Shown here: positions 9,035 through 17,202 of the stretch, one piece after another | Layout of the letters: every line of letters begins with the position of its first letter | Position numbering within the stretch: position 1 is the first letter of the stretch | Assembly: GCA_030680235.1 (NCBI GenBank) | Contig: JAUXWQ010000014.1 | Span: 1 to 55,745 of the forward strand | DNA from: Coxiellaceae bacterium | GTDB lineage: Bacteria; Pseudomonadota; Gammaproteobacteria; Coxiellales; Coxiellaceae | Reading direction: 5' to 3' | Length of the DNA stretch: 55,745 nt | Position numbers and translations under genes: made by a program | The notes under the pieces: model-generated | What the model saw: only the letters and a program-made list of their open reading frames with translations | Database searches by the model: none | What the model was told of the DNA's origin: nothing

Positions 9035-10225
9035 ATGCATCCACTTTATTCTCAATTAGAAACTCAACTCTCAGAATTACGTACCCAAGGCCTTTATAAA
9101 AAAGAACGTACGATTACTTCGCCGCAAAATGCCGATATCACGGTTGCAAACAATCAACATGTTTTAAATTTTTGTGCGAATAATTATTTGGGTTTGGCAG
9201 ATCATCCTGTGTTGGTTGAAACTGCACAAAAAGCCTTAAAAGACTACGGTTTTGGCATGGCATCCGTTCGATTTATTTGTGGCACACAAATAATTCATAA
9301 GGCGTTGGAGAAAAAAATCAGTGAGTTTTTAAAAATGGACGACACGATTTTATATTCTTCGTGCTTTGATGCCAATGGCGGTTTATTTGAAACGCTATTG
9401 TCTGAAGAGGATGCCATTATTTCCGATGAATTAAATCATGCGAGTATTATTGACGGTATTCGTTTATGCAAAGCAAAACGCTTTCGTTACAAAAATAATA
9501 ATATGCAGGATTTGGAAGCAAAATTAATTGAGGCTAAGGGGGCGAGAAATATTTTAATCGCCACTGATGGTGTCTTTTCAATGGATGGCATTATTGCTGA
9601 TTTAAAAGCCATTTGTGATTTGGCAGATAAATACCCTGCATTGGTCATGGTAGATGATTCACATGCTGTTGGCTTTATTGGTGAAAATGGTCGCGGAACA
9701 CCTGAGTTTTGCGGTGTTTTAGATCGTATCGATATTATTACAGGTACGTTAGGCAAAGCATTGGGTGGTGCATCGGGTGGTTATACGGCTGCAAAAGGTA
9801 AAATTGCAGATTGGCTGCGAAATCGTTCGCGTCCCTATTTATTTTCAAATACCTTGGCACCCGTGATTACTGCAACATCAATTAAAGTATTCGAATTGTT
9901 AGAAAGCACGCTTGGAGAAAAATTACGCCTTCAGGTAAAAGAAAACGCGACTTATTTCCGTCAAAAGATGACGCAACTAGGATTTAACTTGGTGCCGGGT
10001 GAGCATGCGATTATTCCTGTTATGTTAGGCGATGCAAAAGTCGCTGCTGAAATGGCGGATAAATTATTACAAGAAAATATTTACGTGATTGGATTTTCTT
10101 ATCCAGTTGTGCCAATGGGTAAAGCAAGAATTCGTGTGCAGATGTCTGCAGCGCATACACGCGAACAGCTAGATCAGGCGATTCAGGCATTTGCTAAGGT
10201 GGGTAAAGCGATGGGCGTTATCTAA
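9035..10225 (+). CDS. kbl: Glycine C-acetyltransferase (2-amino-3-ketobutyrate CoA ligase)
   Basis: A PLP enzyme of the alpha-oxoamine synthase family that splits 2-amino-3-oxobutanoate with CoA into glycine and acetyl-CoA, the second step of threonine degradation. The 396 residues match the family length. Visible motifs are [14 protein letters not shown], the SVRFICGT segment, [15 protein letters not shown] and [17 protein letters not shown], in which the lysine forms the Schiff base with PLP. Its usual partner tdh lies downstream but is separated by an antisense gene and a terminator-like hairpin, so the two are not one simple operon here. The start is 38 bp past rnpB. Confidence 0.94.
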   Translation: MHPLYSQLETQLSELRTQGLYKKERTITSPQNADITVANNQHVLNFCANNYLGLADHPVLVETAQKALKDYGFGMASVRFICGTQIIHKALEKKISEFLKMDDTILYSSCFDANGGLFETLLSEEDAIISDELNHASIIDGIRLCKAKRFRYKNNNMQDLEAKLIEAKGARNILIATDGVFSMDGIIADLKAICDLADKYPALVMVDDSHAVGFIGENGRGTPEFCGVLDRIDIITGTLGKALGGASGGYTAAKGKIADWLRNRSRPYLFSNTLAPVITATSIKVFELLESTLGEKLRLQVKENATYFRQKMTQLGFNLVPGEHAIIPVMLGDAKVAAEMADKLLQENIYVIGFSYPVVPMGKARIRVQMSAAHTREQLDQAIQAFAKVGKAMGVI

Positions 10226-10227
10226 AT

Positions 10228-10260
10228 AAATCTCCCCGGTGCACAGCGTCGGGGGGATTT
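10228..10260. terminator. Terminator-like hairpin after kbl
   Basis: AAATCTCCCC (10228-10237) pairs with GGGGGGATTT (10251-10260) around a 13-nt loop. The A-rich and T-rich stem ends suit a bidirectional intrinsic terminator between kbl and the convergent gene at 10277-10948. Confidence 0.65.
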
Positions 10261-10276
10261 AGGCAGCAACATCTTT

Positions 10277-10948
10277 CTACGTACGGGTATTATAGCGTTG
10301 TAGTTCAACAACGCCTGCTTTTTCCGCTGCTTTTTTATTGCTAAGGGCGCGATTAATCTTTTGTTGAAGATCGGATGCAGTAGAGAACCGTGGGCTATCT
10401 TTTTGCGTAAAATCTTTTGCTGCCTGCTCCAAAACCTCTCTTCGAGAAAAGTTAAATCTGTGTATGTAAAGGTCTACACCGGAGCCTTCAACATTCTGTA
10501 CAGAGGTGGATCTGTAAGTAGCATATTGTGCTAAATTTGCAAAAATAGCATGCTTACTAATCGTCATACGAAGTGCTTGACTTCGTTTATCTAAGCGATC
10601 TAGGTCTTCATGAGATGCGCCGCATTCATAGCAAAATTCACCTTTTTTAGCGACAAGATGGGTGAGAATCAAATTCCGTAGTCGACCTACGGTTGATGTG
10701 AATATTTCGCTGTTTATGATGGCAGCAAGCAGAATCTCTAATTGTTCTTTTCCTGCGTTGGAAGATGGATCTTGAATGGCAGATAGTTGCTGCGAAACAA
10801 ATTCCGCTCTTGCTCTTCCTTCATCGCCAGGGGTGGAAAATGAAAATAAACAACAGGATTTTTTTTTGGATAATGCTTCGTAATCGGTGATTGCTTGAAC
10901 CAAAGCATCTTTTAATTTTTGGTGGTCGCGTATTGTAATGGATGTCAT
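10277..10948 (-). CDS. Hypothetical protein inserted between kbl and tdh
   Basis: I do not recognise this 223-residue protein. It has no signal peptide or membrane helix, and is mostly polar and probably helical, with cysteines clustered at KKKSCCLFSF (about residue 31) and CYECGASHEDLD (about residue 125). The second could be half of a metal site, but no paired cysteines follow. I chose the ATG at 10948; a 16-residue in-frame extension reaches back into the region of the tdh ribosome binding site. The gene is antisense to its neighbours and interrupts a pair that is normally adjacent, so it is probably an acquired gene. Confidence 0.6.
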   Translation of the reverse strand: MTSITIRDHQKLKDALVQAITDYEALSKKKSCCLFSFSTPGDEGRARAEFVSQQLSAIQDPSSNAGKEQLEILLAAIINSEIFTSTVGRLRNLILTHLVAKKGEFCYECGASHEDLDRLDKRSQALRMTISKHAIFANLAQYATYRSTSVQNVEGSGVDLYIHRFNFSRREVLEQAAKDFTQKDSPRFSTASDLQQKINRALSNKKAAEKAGVVELQRYNTRT

Positions 10949-10998
10949 AATATGTACACTTCTCGTTGTGGCTGTTTGTAATCCGAAGGATACCATCT

Positions 10999-12024
10999 AT
11001 GAAGGCATTGTCGAAATTAAAAGCGGAAAAAGGGTTATGGTTGACAGATGTTCCTGTACCAACTTGCGGTTATGGTAATGTTAAAATCAAAATCAAAAAG
11101 ACAGCAATTTGTGGTACGGATTTACATATATACAGCTGGGATGAATGGGCACAAAAAACGATTCCTGTGCCGATGCATGTTGGTCACGAATTTGTAGGCA
11201 TGATTGTTGAATTGGGTGAGGGTGTTAAACATTTTAAAGTGGGTGATCGTGTTTCAGGTGAAGGCCATATCACTTGTGGCCATTGTCGAAATTGTCGTGC
11301 GGGCAATCGTCATTTATGCCGTGAAACAAAAGGCATTGGTGTGAATATTCCAGGTGCTTTTGCAGAATATTTGGTAATGCCTGCAGAAAATATTTGTCAA
11401 TTACCGGATGATATTTCAGATGCGGTTGCCAGTATGCTAGATCCCTATGGCAACGCTGTTCACACGGCCTTGGAATTTGATTTGGTGGGTGAAGATGTCT
11501 TGATTACGGGGGCAGGCCCTATTGGATTAATGGCAGTTCAAATTGCAAAAAAGGTAGGTGCAAGACATGTCGTGATTACGGATGTTAATCCTTATCGACT
11601 GTCTTTAGCAGAAAAAATGGGTGCAACCGTTGCGGTTAATGCTGCGGAGCGTGATTTACAAGAGGTGATGAAAGCATTGCATATGACAGAAGGCTTTGAT
11701 GTTGGTTTGGAAATGTCCGGCAATGATAAAGCCTTTACCGAGATGGTTTCGGTAATGAATCACGGTGGTCGCATTGCCATGCTTGGTATTCCTGCAAAAT
11801 CATTTGCGATTGATTGGTCGCAAGTGATTTTTAAAAGTTTAACGATCACGGGTATTTATGGTCGCCGCATGTTTGAAACTTGGTACAAAGGTATTGCCTT
11901 ATTGCAAAGTGGTGTGGACGTATCGCAAGTTATTACAGCAGAATATCATTACACGGAGTTTGAAAAAGCATTTTCAGAGATGCTATCTGGGAAAGCAGGA
12001 AAAGTTATTCTGAGCTGGGAGTAG
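10999..12024 (+). CDS. tdh: L-threonine 3-dehydrogenase
   Basis: A zinc-dependent medium-chain dehydrogenase that oxidises threonine to 2-amino-3-oxobutanoate with NAD+, feeding Kbl. The 341 residues equal the E. coli length. Motifs seen are [14 protein letters not shown] (catalytic zinc cysteine), GHEFVG, the structural-zinc cluster [15 protein letters not shown] and the Rossmann loop GAGPIGLMA. The ATG at 10999 has AAGGA 8 bases upstream and gives the conserved MKALSKL start. A GC-rich palindromic element begins just after the stop. Confidence 0.95.
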   Translation: MKALSKLKAEKGLWLTDVPVPTCGYGNVKIKIKKTAICGTDLHIYSWDEWAQKTIPVPMHVGHEFVGMIVELGEGVKHFKVGDRVSGEGHITCGHCRNCRAGNRHLCRETKGIGVNIPGAFAEYLVMPAENICQLPDDISDAVASMLDPYGNAVHTALEFDLVGEDVLITGAGPIGLMAVQIAKKVGARHVVITDVNPYRLSLAEKMGATVAVNAAERDLQEVMKALHMTEGFDVGLEMSGNDKAFTEMVSVMNHGGRIAMLGIPAKSFAIDWSQVIFKSLTITGIYGRRMFETWYKGIALLQSGVDVSQVITAEYHYTEFEKAFSEMLSGKAGKVILSWE

Positions 12025-12040
12025 TCATTCATAGCAAGGT

Positions 12041-12131
12041 TTTTTGATGCGAGCCGCGCGCGTAGCAAGCGATTTGCAGGGATTATAAATAATTTCCTGT
12101 AAACACGCGTTACGCACGCGCTCGCATCAAA
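12041..12131. repeat. Dispersed GC-rich palindrome, copy 1 (after tdh)
   Basis: The left arm TTTTTGATGCGAGCCGCGCG continues as CGTAGCAAGCGATTTGCAGG, and the right arm up to 12131 is its imperfect complement (CCTGTAAACACGCG ... GCTCGCATCAAA). This is one of at least eight copies of a repeat built on GATGCGAGCCGCGAGTGTAACGAGCGA. The hairpin separates the convergent genes tdh and 12162-12431 and may stop transcription from both sides. Confidence 0.75.
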
Positions 12132-12161
12132 GCACTTGATGCAAGGCATAAAAAATATGCG

Positions 12162-12431
12162 TTACAATTTAAACGATACGTGACGACCGTCTTTCTTTAA
12201 TTCATTGGTAGCATCAACAACGGTTGCTGCTGGTTTTCTCGTGAATCTTGGTTCAGCTGAGCCAAATTCAGAAAGCCATTTGCTTTCAAGTGCGGATAAT
12301 TGTTTTGAAAAACGCGCTGCATCGCTTTTCTCAGCTTTTTTTTCTGCAGCAACCAATCGTGTTTTAATCAGTTTTGCAATTGCTTGGTTAGACTTCTCGT
12401 TGAATATAGAAAAACGGTTGTGGTGGCTCAT
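12162..12431 (-). CDS. Small hypothetical protein
   Basis: An unrecognised 89-residue basic, helical protein starting MSHHNRFSIFNEKSNQ. The ATG at 12431 is preceded by GTGAGAAAACC. A longer reading frame upstream runs through AT-rich DNA with a hydrophobic, cysteine-rich composition unlike the rest, so I do not include it. The N-terminal part is rich in K, A and E and may form a short coiled coil. It follows yajQ on the same strand with 73 bp between them. The evidence for a real gene is moderate: a consistent start signal and plausible composition only. Confidence 0.45.
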   Translation of the reverse strand: MSHHNRFSIFNEKSNQAIAKLIKTRLVAAEKKAEKSDAARFSKQLSALESKWLSEFGSAEPRFTRKPAATVVDATNELKKDGRHVSFKL

Positions 12432-12504
12432 GGTTTTCTCACTTGTTTTCTTAAAATTATGGTGTTCCAGACAAAATTTATAGCATAGCTGCATTAAAAC
12501 AATC

Positions 12505-12987
12505 TTAATCCCTAAAATTGATAAATTGTATTGGCAGTCCAAAATTACCATTTCGTAGTAAGGCAATTGCTTCTTGAAGATCATCACGTTTTTTACCGGT
12601 TACACGCACTTGATCGCCTTGAATACTCGCTTGCACCTTCATTTTTGCATCTTTAATAAATTTCACGATTTTTTTTGCAATGTCTGATTCAAGACCTTTC
12701 TTTAGTTTAATCTCTTGAATAGCTGTTTTGAGCTGAATAACAGGCGATTGTGGGTCTAGGTGACGCAAATCAATACTACGTTTGGTTAGTTTATTGTGTA
12801 GTATATCGATCATTTGTTTTAACTGAAAATCGCTTTCTGTTGATACTTTAATCGTTTCTTTTTCAAGTAGATAGTTGCTATCGGTTCCTTTGAAATCAAA
12901 ACGGGTCGATACTTCGCGATTGGCTTGATCAATGGCATTGGTCAGCTCATGGTCATTTAATTCGGAAACAATATCAAAAGTGGGCAT
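12505..12987 (-). CDS. yajQ: YajQ family nucleotide-binding protein (UPF0234)
   Basis: The 160-residue protein matches YajQ closely: MPTFDIVSELNDHELTNAID at the start, VSTRFDFKGTD near residue 25 and the ending ALLRNGNFGLPIQFINFRD. YajQ homologues bind nucleotides, and those of Xanthomonas and Pseudomonas bind cyclic di-GMP and act on gene expression. The ATG at 12987 has AGGAG seven bases upstream; the in-frame extension of 37 residues is spurious and runs into a repeat element. Confidence 0.93.
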   Translation of the reverse strand: MPTFDIVSELNDHELTNAIDQANREVSTRFDFKGTDSNYLLEKETIKVSTESDFQLKQMIDILHNKLTKRSIDLRHLDPQSPVIQLKTAIQEIKLKKGLESDIAKKIVKFIKDAKMKVQASIQGDQVRVTGKKRDDLQEAIALLRNGNFGLPIQFINFRD

Positions 12988-13057
12988 TAAAAATCTCCTG
13001 ATGTGAATGGATCCTGCAATAGTAGCAAAATTCAATTGAAATGCACGCGCGTTCCCT

Positions 13058-13221
13058 AGGGTCTGTTTACAATTGGCTCGTCCTACTGCAAAAAGCATTC
13101 TTTGGCTAAAAAATGTTTATTTTATCACCCAATACCACAGAGTATTGGATTCAAAAATAAGTATTTTTTATCTCAAAGCCTGCTTTTTTCGCTACGGACG
13201 ACCCAATGTAAACAGACCCTA
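13058..13221. mobile_element. MITE-like hairpin with 27-bp terminal inverted repeats
   Basis: The left end (13058-13084, TAGGGTCTGTTTACA...) is complementary to the right end (13195-13221, ...TGTAAACAGACCCTA) with two or three mismatches. The interior is also self-complementary, so the 164-bp unit can fold as one long hairpin. Size and ends are those of a miniature inverted-repeat element. No transposase is encoded, and no second copy is seen in this window. Target duplication is uncertain. Confidence 0.65.
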
Positions 13222-13305
13222 ACTCATTGAAAAACAATTATTTTTTTGAAATTTCACCGCTATGGGTGAAAATCTATCTCTTTTTACCCTATTTAGCGCA
13301 AAAAG

Positions 13306-13350
13306 TGTACACATTGAGAAAAAAAGTGGTATGATGTGGGTAGTTGTGGG
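13306..13350 (+). promoter_or_regulatory. mraZ promoter with overlapping MraZ operator
   Basis: TGGTATGAT (13327-13335) is an extended -10 element, with a weak -35 TGTACA at 13306-13311. TGGG occurs at 13337-13340 and 13347-13350, and TGGT at 13327-13330, all with a 10-bp period. This is the spacing reported for the TGGG direct repeats bound by E. coli MraZ. The operator overlaps the -10, so MraZ would repress its own dcw transcript. The motif is seen; the binding is inferred. Confidence 0.65.
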
Positions 13351-13368
13351 GGAAAAGGACTTTTAAAG

Positions 13369-13827
13369 ATGTTTAGGGGACTATCTGCTGGACAGATTGA
13401 TTCGAAGGGGCGCATTACGATCCCCGCGAACTATCGTACGCTGATGGTTGAGGAATCGAGTGGTTCACTCGTGGTTACCATCGACCCTGAAGAAAAAATC
13501 CTTTTGCTATACCCTTTTCCTGCTTGGCAGGTTATCGAAGAAAAATTAGAAAGTTTGCCGAGTTTTCAGCCGGCGGCACGTCGTATTCAACGATTATTGT
13601 TGGGGCATGCAACCGAGGTAGAGCTTGATCGCCAAGGTCGTATTTTGCTACCCACCTTGCTACGTGATTATGCCGATTTGGATAAAAACGTGATGTTAGT
13701 CGGTCAAGGTAAAAAGATTGAAATTTGGAGCGAACCATTGTGGGAAGATGCGCGGGCTACATGGTTGGCGGAGGGCATGGACGAAAATCATGGCGTTCCA
13801 ATGGAACTGGCGATGTTATCGCTGTAG
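13369..13827 (+). CDS. mraZ: Transcriptional regulator MraZ
   Basis: The first gene of the division and cell wall cluster. MraZ is a ring-forming DNA-binding protein with two AbrB-like domains that represses dcw transcription. The 152-residue product shows both copies of the motif: SKGRITIPANYR near residue 12 and DRQGRILLPTLLRDYADL near residue 86. The ATG at 13369 has AAGGA about nine bases upstream and begins MFRGLSAGQID. TGGG repeats lie upstream of it. The next gene, rsmH, is 184 bp away, with a palindromic element between them. Confidence 0.95.
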   Translation: MFRGLSAGQIDSKGRITIPANYRTLMVEESSGSLVVTIDPEEKILLLYPFPAWQVIEEKLESLPSFQPAARRIQRLLLGHATEVELDRQGRILLPTLLRDYADLDKNVMLVGQGKKIEIWSEPLWEDARATWLAEGMDENHGVPMELAMLSL

Positions 13828-13897
13828 TATCCGCAGCTTTGATAATTGTTCATGGTGAGGTAATAGTCACGCCCTATCTCAACTGAAGGTAAAACCG

Positions 13898-14005
13898 TCA
13901 AGTTTGAGATGATTTTTGACGGAAAATTCCGTTAAGCGGCGCAGCATACAAGGGAGTATGTGAGCAGCGAAACGGGATTTTCCGTCAAAAAGCGCTCAAA
14001 ATTGG
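13898..14005. repeat. Palindromic element between mraZ and rsmH
   Basis: TTTTTGACGGAAAATTCCGT (13913-13932) pairs with ACGGGATTTTCCGTCAAAAA (13972-13991) with one mismatch. The pairing continues outward through CAAGTTTGAG and CTCAAAATTG to about 14005. The loop GCGCAGCATAC...GTATGTGAGCAGCGAAAC resembles the loops of the elements at 18800 and 51459. The hairpin ends within the likely ribosome binding site of rsmH. Confidence 0.7.
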
Positions 14006-14011
14006 TGGTTA

Positions 14012-14971
14012 ATGAGCGGGGTTGACTTATTACGTGGTGAGGTTGATGTGTCTGCGCATGTGTCGGTATTACTAGGGGAAGCGATTGCAGGACTTGCAAT
14101 CAAAACGGGTGGCATTTATGTCGATGCTACTTTTGGCCGGGGAGGGCATAGCCAAGCTATTTTAGAGAAGTTAGGGCCGAATGGGAAATTGCTTGCGATT
14201 GATTTGGATCCAGAAGCAATTCATGTCGGGAAATCGGCACCTTTTTCTTCCGATACACGATTTGAGATTGCGCATGCTTCTTTTTCACAGTTGGAAGCAT
14301 TGATCACAAAACGTGGATGGCTTGGCTCTGTTGATGGCGTGTTGCTCGATTTGGGTGTGTCATCACCTCAGTTAGATTCACCAGAGCGTGGATTTAGCTT
14401 TATGCGAGAAGGCCCGCTTGATATGCGGATGAACGTATCTGAAGGGGTTTCTGCCGCAGAGTGGATTAATACTGCGAATGCAGAAGATATTGCAAATGTG
14501 TTGTATTTGTTTGGCGAAGAAAAATGTTCGAGACGGATTGCACGTGCCATTGTGGCGAGTCGAGAGATAGCGCCAATTACAACGACAACGCAATTGGCGA
14601 GCATTATTGAAAAAGCGAATCCATCGCGGGATCGTCATAAACATCCAGCGACGCGCAGTTTTCAGGCAATTCGCATTTTTGTGAATAAAGAATTAGAGGC
14701 GATAAAATCCGTTTTACCGCAGGCTTTAAAGGTGTTGGCGATAGGTGGTCGCTTATGTGTCATTAGTTTTCATTCGCTAGAAGATCGAATTGTAAAGCAA
14801 TTCATTCAGCTTGAAACCAAAGGACCAGAATACCCGCCTCATTTTCCAGCTCCGCCGCATCACGCGACTGTGAAAATGATTGGAAAATCGATTGAAGCGA
14901 GTGATGTGGAAATTAAAGAGAATACGCGATCGCGAAGTGCGCGATTACGTATTGTGGAGAGAATCATATGA
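14012..14971 (+). CDS. rsmH: 16S rRNA (cytosine1402-N4)-methyltransferase RsmH
   Basis: RsmH methylates N4 of C1402 in 16S rRNA, the same base whose ribose RsmI (3689-4510) modifies, so both C1402 enzymes are in this window. Key motifs are DATFGRGGHS (SAM binding), GVLLDLGVSSPQLD, ERGFSFMREGPLDMRM, and near the end ISFHSLEDRIVKQF. The product is 319 residues from the ATG at 14012. A GTG at 14048, with GGTGAGG just upstream, would give 307 residues beginning just before AHVSVLL, which is closer to the family start and escapes the hairpin at 13898-14005. The stop overlaps the ftsL start (ATGA). Confidence 0.94.
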   Translation: MSGVDLLRGEVDVSAHVSVLLGEAIAGLAIKTGGIYVDATFGRGGHSQAILEKLGPNGKLLAIDLDPEAIHVGKSAPFSSDTRFEIAHASFSQLEALITKRGWLGSVDGVLLDLGVSSPQLDSPERGFSFMREGPLDMRMNVSEGVSAAEWINTANAEDIANVLYLFGEEKCSRRIARAIVASREIAPITTTTQLASIIEKANPSRDRHKHPATRSFQAIRIFVNKELEAIKSVLPQALKVLAIGGRLCVISFHSLEDRIVKQFIQLETKGPEYPPHFPAPPHHATVKMIGKSIEASDVEIKENTRSRSARLRIVERII

Positions 14972-15309
14972 CACGAGCAGTACATGGATTGGGTTGGGGT
15001 TTAAAACGCAGTGCAGCAGCACATGCAGAAATCCCTTTGAAGCAACAATTAGCCATCACTTTTCTTGTGATTGTATTATTGTTCTCTGCTTTTTCAGTGA
15101 TTTATTTAAAGGATTTATCACGACGTTTATTTATTCAATATCAGCAGCTGCAATATCAGCAGCAGCAATCTGAAGAAGAGTGGAGCAAGTTGTTGCTTGA
15201 GAAAGGCGCGTGGTCAACGCAAGCACGCGTGCAGCATGTGGCAGCAATGGATTTGGATATGGTGGTGCCAGCGGCGAATGAAGTGGTTCTTGTTGAAGAT
15301 AGCAAGTAG
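14968..15309 (+). CDS. ftsL: Cell division protein FtsL
   Basis: A 113-residue bitopic membrane protein that joins FtsB and FtsQ at the septum and helps activate FtsWI. It has a short cytoplasmic N-terminus, one membrane helix at about residues 28-48, then a Q/E-rich coiled coil ending in ARVQHVAAMDLDMVVP, the usual FtsL pattern. It overlaps the rsmH stop by four bases and lies in the conserved position before ftsI. A hexanucleotide hairpin separates it from ftsI. FtsL proteins are poorly conserved, so the call rests on topology and context. Confidence 0.9.
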   Translation: MTRAVHGLGWGLKRSAAAHAEIPLKQQLAITFLVIVLLFSAFSVIYLKDLSRRLFIQYQQLQYQQQQSEEEWSKLLLEKGAWSTQARVQHVAAMDLDMVVPAANEVVLVEDSK

Positions 15310-15325
15310 TTTGATTTTTGAGAAA

Positions 15326-15474
15326 AAGTGACAGTGCTGTGGCGTGACTGTGACTGTGACTGTGACTGTGACAGTGCGGAGGTTCAAGCAATTCAAACTA
15401 CCAGACTGCACCTCTGACACAGTCACAGTCACAATCACGCCACCACAGTCACGCCACAGCACAGTCGCGAGAAA
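15326..15474. repeat. GTGACT hexanucleotide hairpin between ftsL and ftsI
   Basis: About five tandem copies of GTGACT occupy 15344-15374. A second region at 15418-15468 carries the complementary CACAGT/CACGCC units, so the two arms pair over about 50 bp (the left GTGCTGTGGCGTGACTGTG matches the right arm). The unit counts differ between the arms, which suggests slippage. The hairpin lies between two essential genes in one operon and ends about 10 bp before the ftsI start. Confidence 0.8.
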
Positions 15475-15479
15475 ATACA

Positions 15480-17165
15480 ATGATTCGAAAATATACCTGG
15501 CGAGCATATGTAGTTATTTTTCTACTGCTCTCCGGCCTCTTTGGCCTCTTATGGCGATTATTAGATTTGAATCTGATGAATCGCCATTTTTTATTACAGC
15601 AAAGTGATGCGCGCATTCTACGCGTCGTCGATATGCCCGCGCACCGCGGCATGATTACCGACAGATTGGGTTCTGTTTTAGCCTTAAGCTCACCTGTTTA
15701 TTCTGCTTGGGTTAATCCCAAATACTTTGATGCATCGTACACACAATTGCATGTGTTGGCGCAAGTCTTACATATGCCGGTTTCGACGATTGAAGCGCGC
15801 GCGGAAGCGTCGAAAAAAGGGTTTGTGTATTTAAAGCGTCAAAATCCACCGGAAGTGATGGCGCGCATTAAAGCACTGCAAATTCCCGGCGTGCATTTTC
15901 AAATGGACTATCAACGTTTTTATCCAGAAGGCGAGGCTATTTCGCATGTGTTGGGTATTACGAATATTGATGATCATGGGCAAGAAGGATTAGAGCTTGC
16001 GTATAACGGATGGTTGAGTGGAACTGTTGGTAAAAAAGAAGTATTGAAAGACCGTATGGGACATATTGTGTCCGAAATTGCGGTATTAAAAAAGCCACAA
16101 GAAGGTCGCGATTTAACATTGAGCATCGATCATCGTATTCAATACATTGCGTATCGTGCACTGAAAGAACAAGTTGAAAACTTAGATGCGGATGCAGGTT
16201 CCATTGTGGTATTAAAGGCAAAAACAGGTGAAATTTTAGCGATGGCAAATTTGCCATCCTACAATCCTAATAATCGTGAACCCCAGGAAAAGCGTGATTT
16301 CCGTAATCGTGCTGTGACAGATTCTTTTGAGCCGGGCTCATCGATGAAACCATTTACGATTGCGGTGGGTCTAGAAAGTGGGAAATACGCGCCGGATTCA
16401 ACTATTGATACCCATCCTGGTTATATGCGAGTCGGCGGGTATGAAATCAAAGACGATTTTCACGACAATGGTGTTATTACACTACAAAAAATTTTAGAGA
16501 TATCGAGTAATATTGGTGCTGCAAAAATTTTATTATCATTACCGCCAATGCAGTTATGGAGTTTGTTAAGACGCTTAGGGTTTGGTGAGCAAACCAATAC
16601 TGGTTTCCCAGGAGAATCCGGCGGAAAGCTAACAGACCATGCAGTGTGGTATAAAAGCGATGTCGCAACATTGGCTTATGGCTATGGTGTTGCAGTAACA
16701 ACATTACAGCTCGCAAGAGCCTATGCAATCTTGGCAGATCGCGGCATGCGATATCCCCTTAGCTTTTTAAAATTGGATGTACCACCAAAGGGGGATCTTG
16801 TTATTCCACCTAAGGTTGCAGCAGAAGTGGATAAAATGCTGGAAAGCGTTGTGAATGGGGAAAAAGGAACGGGGCATTTAGCACGAGTGCTTGGTTATAC
16901 TGTTGCTGGAAAAACGGGAACAGCCTATATAGCAGGACCGGGTGGTTATGATAAGAAAAAATATGTAGGGAATTTTATTGGGTTTGCGCCGGCATCTGAT
17001 CCACAGTTGGTTATTGCTGTTGTGATTCGTAATCCACATGATGCAAAACATCGTCATTTTGGCGGTCAAACAGCAGCACCGGTATTTTCAAAAGTAATGG
17101 CGGATTCCTTGCGATTATTAAATGTGGCGCCGGATAATTTGCCGCCAAATAATACTAAGAATTGA
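15480..17165 (+). CDS. ftsI: Peptidoglycan D,D-transpeptidase FtsI (PBP3)
   Basis: The septal class B penicillin-binding protein that cross-links new peptidoglycan with FtsW. A membrane anchor covers about residues 8-27, then the PBP dimerisation (pedestal) domain, then the transpeptidase domain. Its active-site motifs are S287-S-M-K290 in EPGSSMKPFT, SSN in the segment ILEISSNIGAAK, and KTG at about residue 478 (VAGKTGTAY). The length of 561 is near the E. coli value of 588. The SD (CGAGA) is weak and lies at the foot of the hexanucleotide hairpin, which may lower expression. Confidence 0.95.
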   Translation: MIRKYTWRAYVVIFLLLSGLFGLLWRLLDLNLMNRHFLLQQSDARILRVVDMPAHRGMITDRLGSVLALSSPVYSAWVNPKYFDASYTQLHVLAQVLHMPVSTIEARAEASKKGFVYLKRQNPPEVMARIKALQIPGVHFQMDYQRFYPEGEAISHVLGITNIDDHGQEGLELAYNGWLSGTVGKKEVLKDRMGHIVSEIAVLKKPQEGRDLTLSIDHRIQYIAYRALKEQVENLDADAGSIVVLKAKTGEILAMANLPSYNPNNREPQEKRDFRNRAVTDSFEPGSSMKPFTIAVGLESGKYAPDSTIDTHPGYMRVGGYEIKDDFHDNGVITLQKILEISSNIGAAKILLSLPPMQLWSLLRRLGFGEQTNTGFPGESGGKLTDHAVWYKSDVATLAYGYGVAVTTLQLARAYAILADRGMRYPLSFLKLDVPPKGDLVIPPKVAAEVDKMLESVVNGEKGTGHLARVLGYTVAGKTGTAYIAGPGGYDKKKYVGNFIGFAPASDPQLVIAVVIRNPHDAKHRHFGGQTAAPVFSKVMADSLRLLNVAPDNLPPNNTKN

Positions 17166-17202
17166 TGATCTTTCTCCAGTAGCCTCTTTCCCCAGGATAG
17201 TT

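Larger units (their letters stand above)
12988..13368. other. Intergenic region between yajQ and mraZ
   Basis: This 381-bp gap between divergent genes holds a MITE-like hairpin (13058-13221) and then the mraZ promoter and operator (13306-13350). I see no further gene in it. Confidence 0.7.

Noticed and set aside
15131-15507. Open frames on both strands across the GTGACT repeats (Thr/Val-, His/Ser-rich products)
   Set aside because: The frames come from the repeat itself; they overlap ftsL and ftsI and have no start signals.
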